7,886 bases of DNA from Clostridiales bacterium. Its GTDB lineage: Bacteria; Bacillota; Clostridia; Christensenellales; DUVY01. Within the stretch, counting starts at the first letter, position 1. Every line of letters begins with the position of its first letter. The notes beneath the pieces were generated by a model that saw nothing but the letters and a program-made list of their open reading frames with translations, searched no databases and was not told where the DNA came from. The position numbers and the translations under genes were made by a program. Shown piece after piece: positions 6,766-7,886 of this stretch. The DNA lies in the NCBI GenBank assembly GCA_031290295.1, contig JAITNT010000053.1:1-7886 (forward strand), read 5' to 3'.

Positions 6766-7886
6766 TTATACGCCGAAAAGAAGCTCGCCGTAGGTCGGCA
6801 TCGGCCAGTATGCGCTGCCGACAAGACCCTCTAATTCGTCCGTCGCCGTCCGAACGGACAGCATGGCGGGGAGTACCGACTCGCGGTAATGCTTAGCGTG
6901 AGCGACTATGGATTCCTCGTGCTTTTTTGCGTCGGCGATTGTTTTGTCAAGCGCGGCGACGTTTGTATACAACGTGTCCGAAAGAACGGATATTTTCTTG
7001 AGCAGCTCCGTTTCCGACTTGCAGGCAAGCTCGGGGATTAGCTTTTTCTTTTCTAGCGCGCCCGTTGCAAGGGCGGTTCCGAACGCCGCCGTCGCGGGAA
7101 GAATATCATGGCGGACAATGTCGCTTAGTGTCAAAGCCTCTATTCGGACGGTCTTACAATAGCTCTCCATAAGAATTTCGTAACGCGAACGGATTTCCGC
7201 TTCCGTGAGAATTTTATGCTTTGTGAATAATGCGATATTCTTATCGGCAATGAAGTGGGGCAACGCGTCAACCGTGTTTTTGAGGTTGAGCAAACCGCGC
7301 TTTTTAGCTTCAACGACCCATTCCTCGGCGTAATTGTTGCCGTTAAAAATTATGCGGTTATGCTTCTTGATAACGTCTTTGACAACCTGCAAGACCTTTT
7401 CGCCTTTTTCAATACGGACTGCAATCGCGTCAAGCTCCTCGGCGACGATAGTATTTAGAACAAAATTCGGACCGGATATGGAGAACGCCGAGCCTACCAT
7501 TCTGAATTCAAACTTATTGCCCGTAAAGGAAAACGGCGAGGTGCGGTTGCGGTCGGTGCTGTCTTTTGTGAAAGAGGGCAGCGCGTTAACGCCCGAGCTC
7601 ATCTCGGATTTGCCGTGCGCGCCCGAGGATTTATCGGACAACAGTGCGTCGATTACGGCGGTGATTTCATCGCCTAAGAATATAGAAACGATTGCCGGCG
7701 GCGCTTCGTTGGCGCCCAAACGGTGGTCGTTGCCCGCGCTCGCTACCGATACGCGTAATAAATCCTGATAATTATCTACCGCCGCAATAACGGCCGCCGT
7801 GAATACTAGGAATTTAGTGTTTTTTGACGGGTCGCTTCCAGGCTCAAAAAGGTTTTCTCCGAGGATTGTGGACATCGACCAATTAT
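6766..7886 (-). CDS. glnN: Glutamine synthetase type III, C-terminal half (5' end outside window)
   Basis: The frame runs on the minus strand from the right edge to a TAA at 6768-6766, showing about 372 residues of a family usually near 700. The ATG at 7873-7875 is internal: the frame continues upstream as N-W-S before it. Numbered from that Met, family hallmarks are NDHRLGANEAPPA (49-61), part of the ATP/glutamate site; FTGNKFEFRMVGS (117-129), the conserved GS core segment; NTIVAEEL (141-148); and the end AYWPMPTYGELLF (355-367). The enzyme makes glutamine from glutamate, ammonia and ATP in the cytoplasm. Type III enzymes are large dodecamers found in Bacteroides, cyanobacteria and many Clostridia and differ strongly from type I (glnA), so the GS III assignment is firm. 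The C-terminal 250-345 stretch is helical and charged, as usual. It is convergent with the transporter operon and shares its terminator. Promoter and nitrogen control are outside the window. Confidence 0.95.
   Translation of the reverse strand, partial: NWSMSTILGENLFEPGSDPSKNTKFLVFTAAVIAAVDNYQDLLRVSVASAGNDHRLGANEAPPAIVSIFLGDEITAVIDALLSDKSSGAHGKSEMSSGVNALPSFTKDSTDRNRTSPFSFTGNKFEFRMVGSAFSISGPNFVLNTIVAEELDAIAVRIEKGEKVLQVVKDVIKKHNRIIFNGNNYAEEWVVEAKKRGLLNLKNTVDALPHFIADKNIALFTKHKILTEAEIRSRYEILMESYCKTVRIEALTLSDIVRHDILPATAAFGTALATGALEKKKLIPELACKSETELLKKISVLSDTLYTNVAALDKTIADAKKHEESIVAHAKHYRESVLPAMLSVRTATDELEGLVGSAYWPMPTYGELLFGV

Noticed and set aside
6705..6896. 63-residue plus-strand frame spanning the end of the glutamine synthetase gene
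   Set aside because: Arg/Ser-rich product, overlaps the conserved C-terminus of the antisense gene, and begins downstream of a terminator with no promoter.
7334..7768. 144-residue plus-strand open frame opposite glutamine synthetase
   Set aside because: It is the complement of conserved glutamine synthetase III sequence and has no ribosome binding site or family resemblance.
1..7886. Search for a CRISPR array, insertion sequence, tRNA, phage genes, toxin-antitoxin or defence system
   Set aside because: No regular spaced DNA repeats, transposase motifs, terminal inverted repeats, tRNA-like folds or defence-type domains were seen. The only regular repeat is the 69-base protein-coding LRR unit.

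Overview
The window looks like an ordinary chromosomal stretch of a low-to-mid-GC, Gram-positive-type anaerobe, most likely a gut Clostridia-like Firmicute. The support is strong AGGAGG-type ribosome binding sites, a GTG start, a BspA-type leucine-rich repeat protein, a short (about 390-residue) malic enzyme and a type III glutamine synthetase. This placement is inferred from family content; no rRNA or other marker gene is present.

Layout. (1) Positions 3-590 (+) hold the 3' end of a BspA-like surface protein with exact 23-residue repeats. (2) Positions 591-714 are a structured intergenic region with a perfect 16-bp palindrome over a possible promoter and two overlapping hairpins. (3) Positions 715-3267 (+) encode an 850-residue ABC exporter-type protein of MacB architecture (ATPase, one membrane helix, a very large outer domain, three more helices), closed by a clear terminator at 3302-3336. 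(4) A near-consensus sigma-A promoter (3394-3422) and a structured leader precede a tight three-gene operon: metallo-beta-lactamase-fold hydrolase (3525-4121), malic enzyme (4132-5304) and major facilitator transporter (5309-6523). (5) A hairpin at 6650-6686 can terminate transcription in both directions between this operon and the convergent gene. (6) Positions 6766-7886 (-) encode the C-terminal half of type III glutamine synthetase, whose start lies beyond the right edge.

How the genes may work together. The hydrolase (glyoxalase II-like), malic enzyme (malate to pyruvate plus CO2 and reduced cofactor) and transporter are separated by only 10 and 4 bases, so they are almost certainly co-transcribed. 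A link around organic acid, pyruvate or thioester metabolism is plausible, but the transported substrate cannot be read from the sequence. Glutamine synthetase is a separate nitrogen-assimilation unit, and the ABC protein and repeat protein are envelope functions.

I found no CRISPR array, mobile element, tRNA, rRNA or obviously novel multi-gene system. The observation most worth checking is the 5' leader of the three-gene operon: a nested inverted repeat begins at the predicted transcript start, and its 3' arm can alternatively pair with the ribosome binding site of the first gene.
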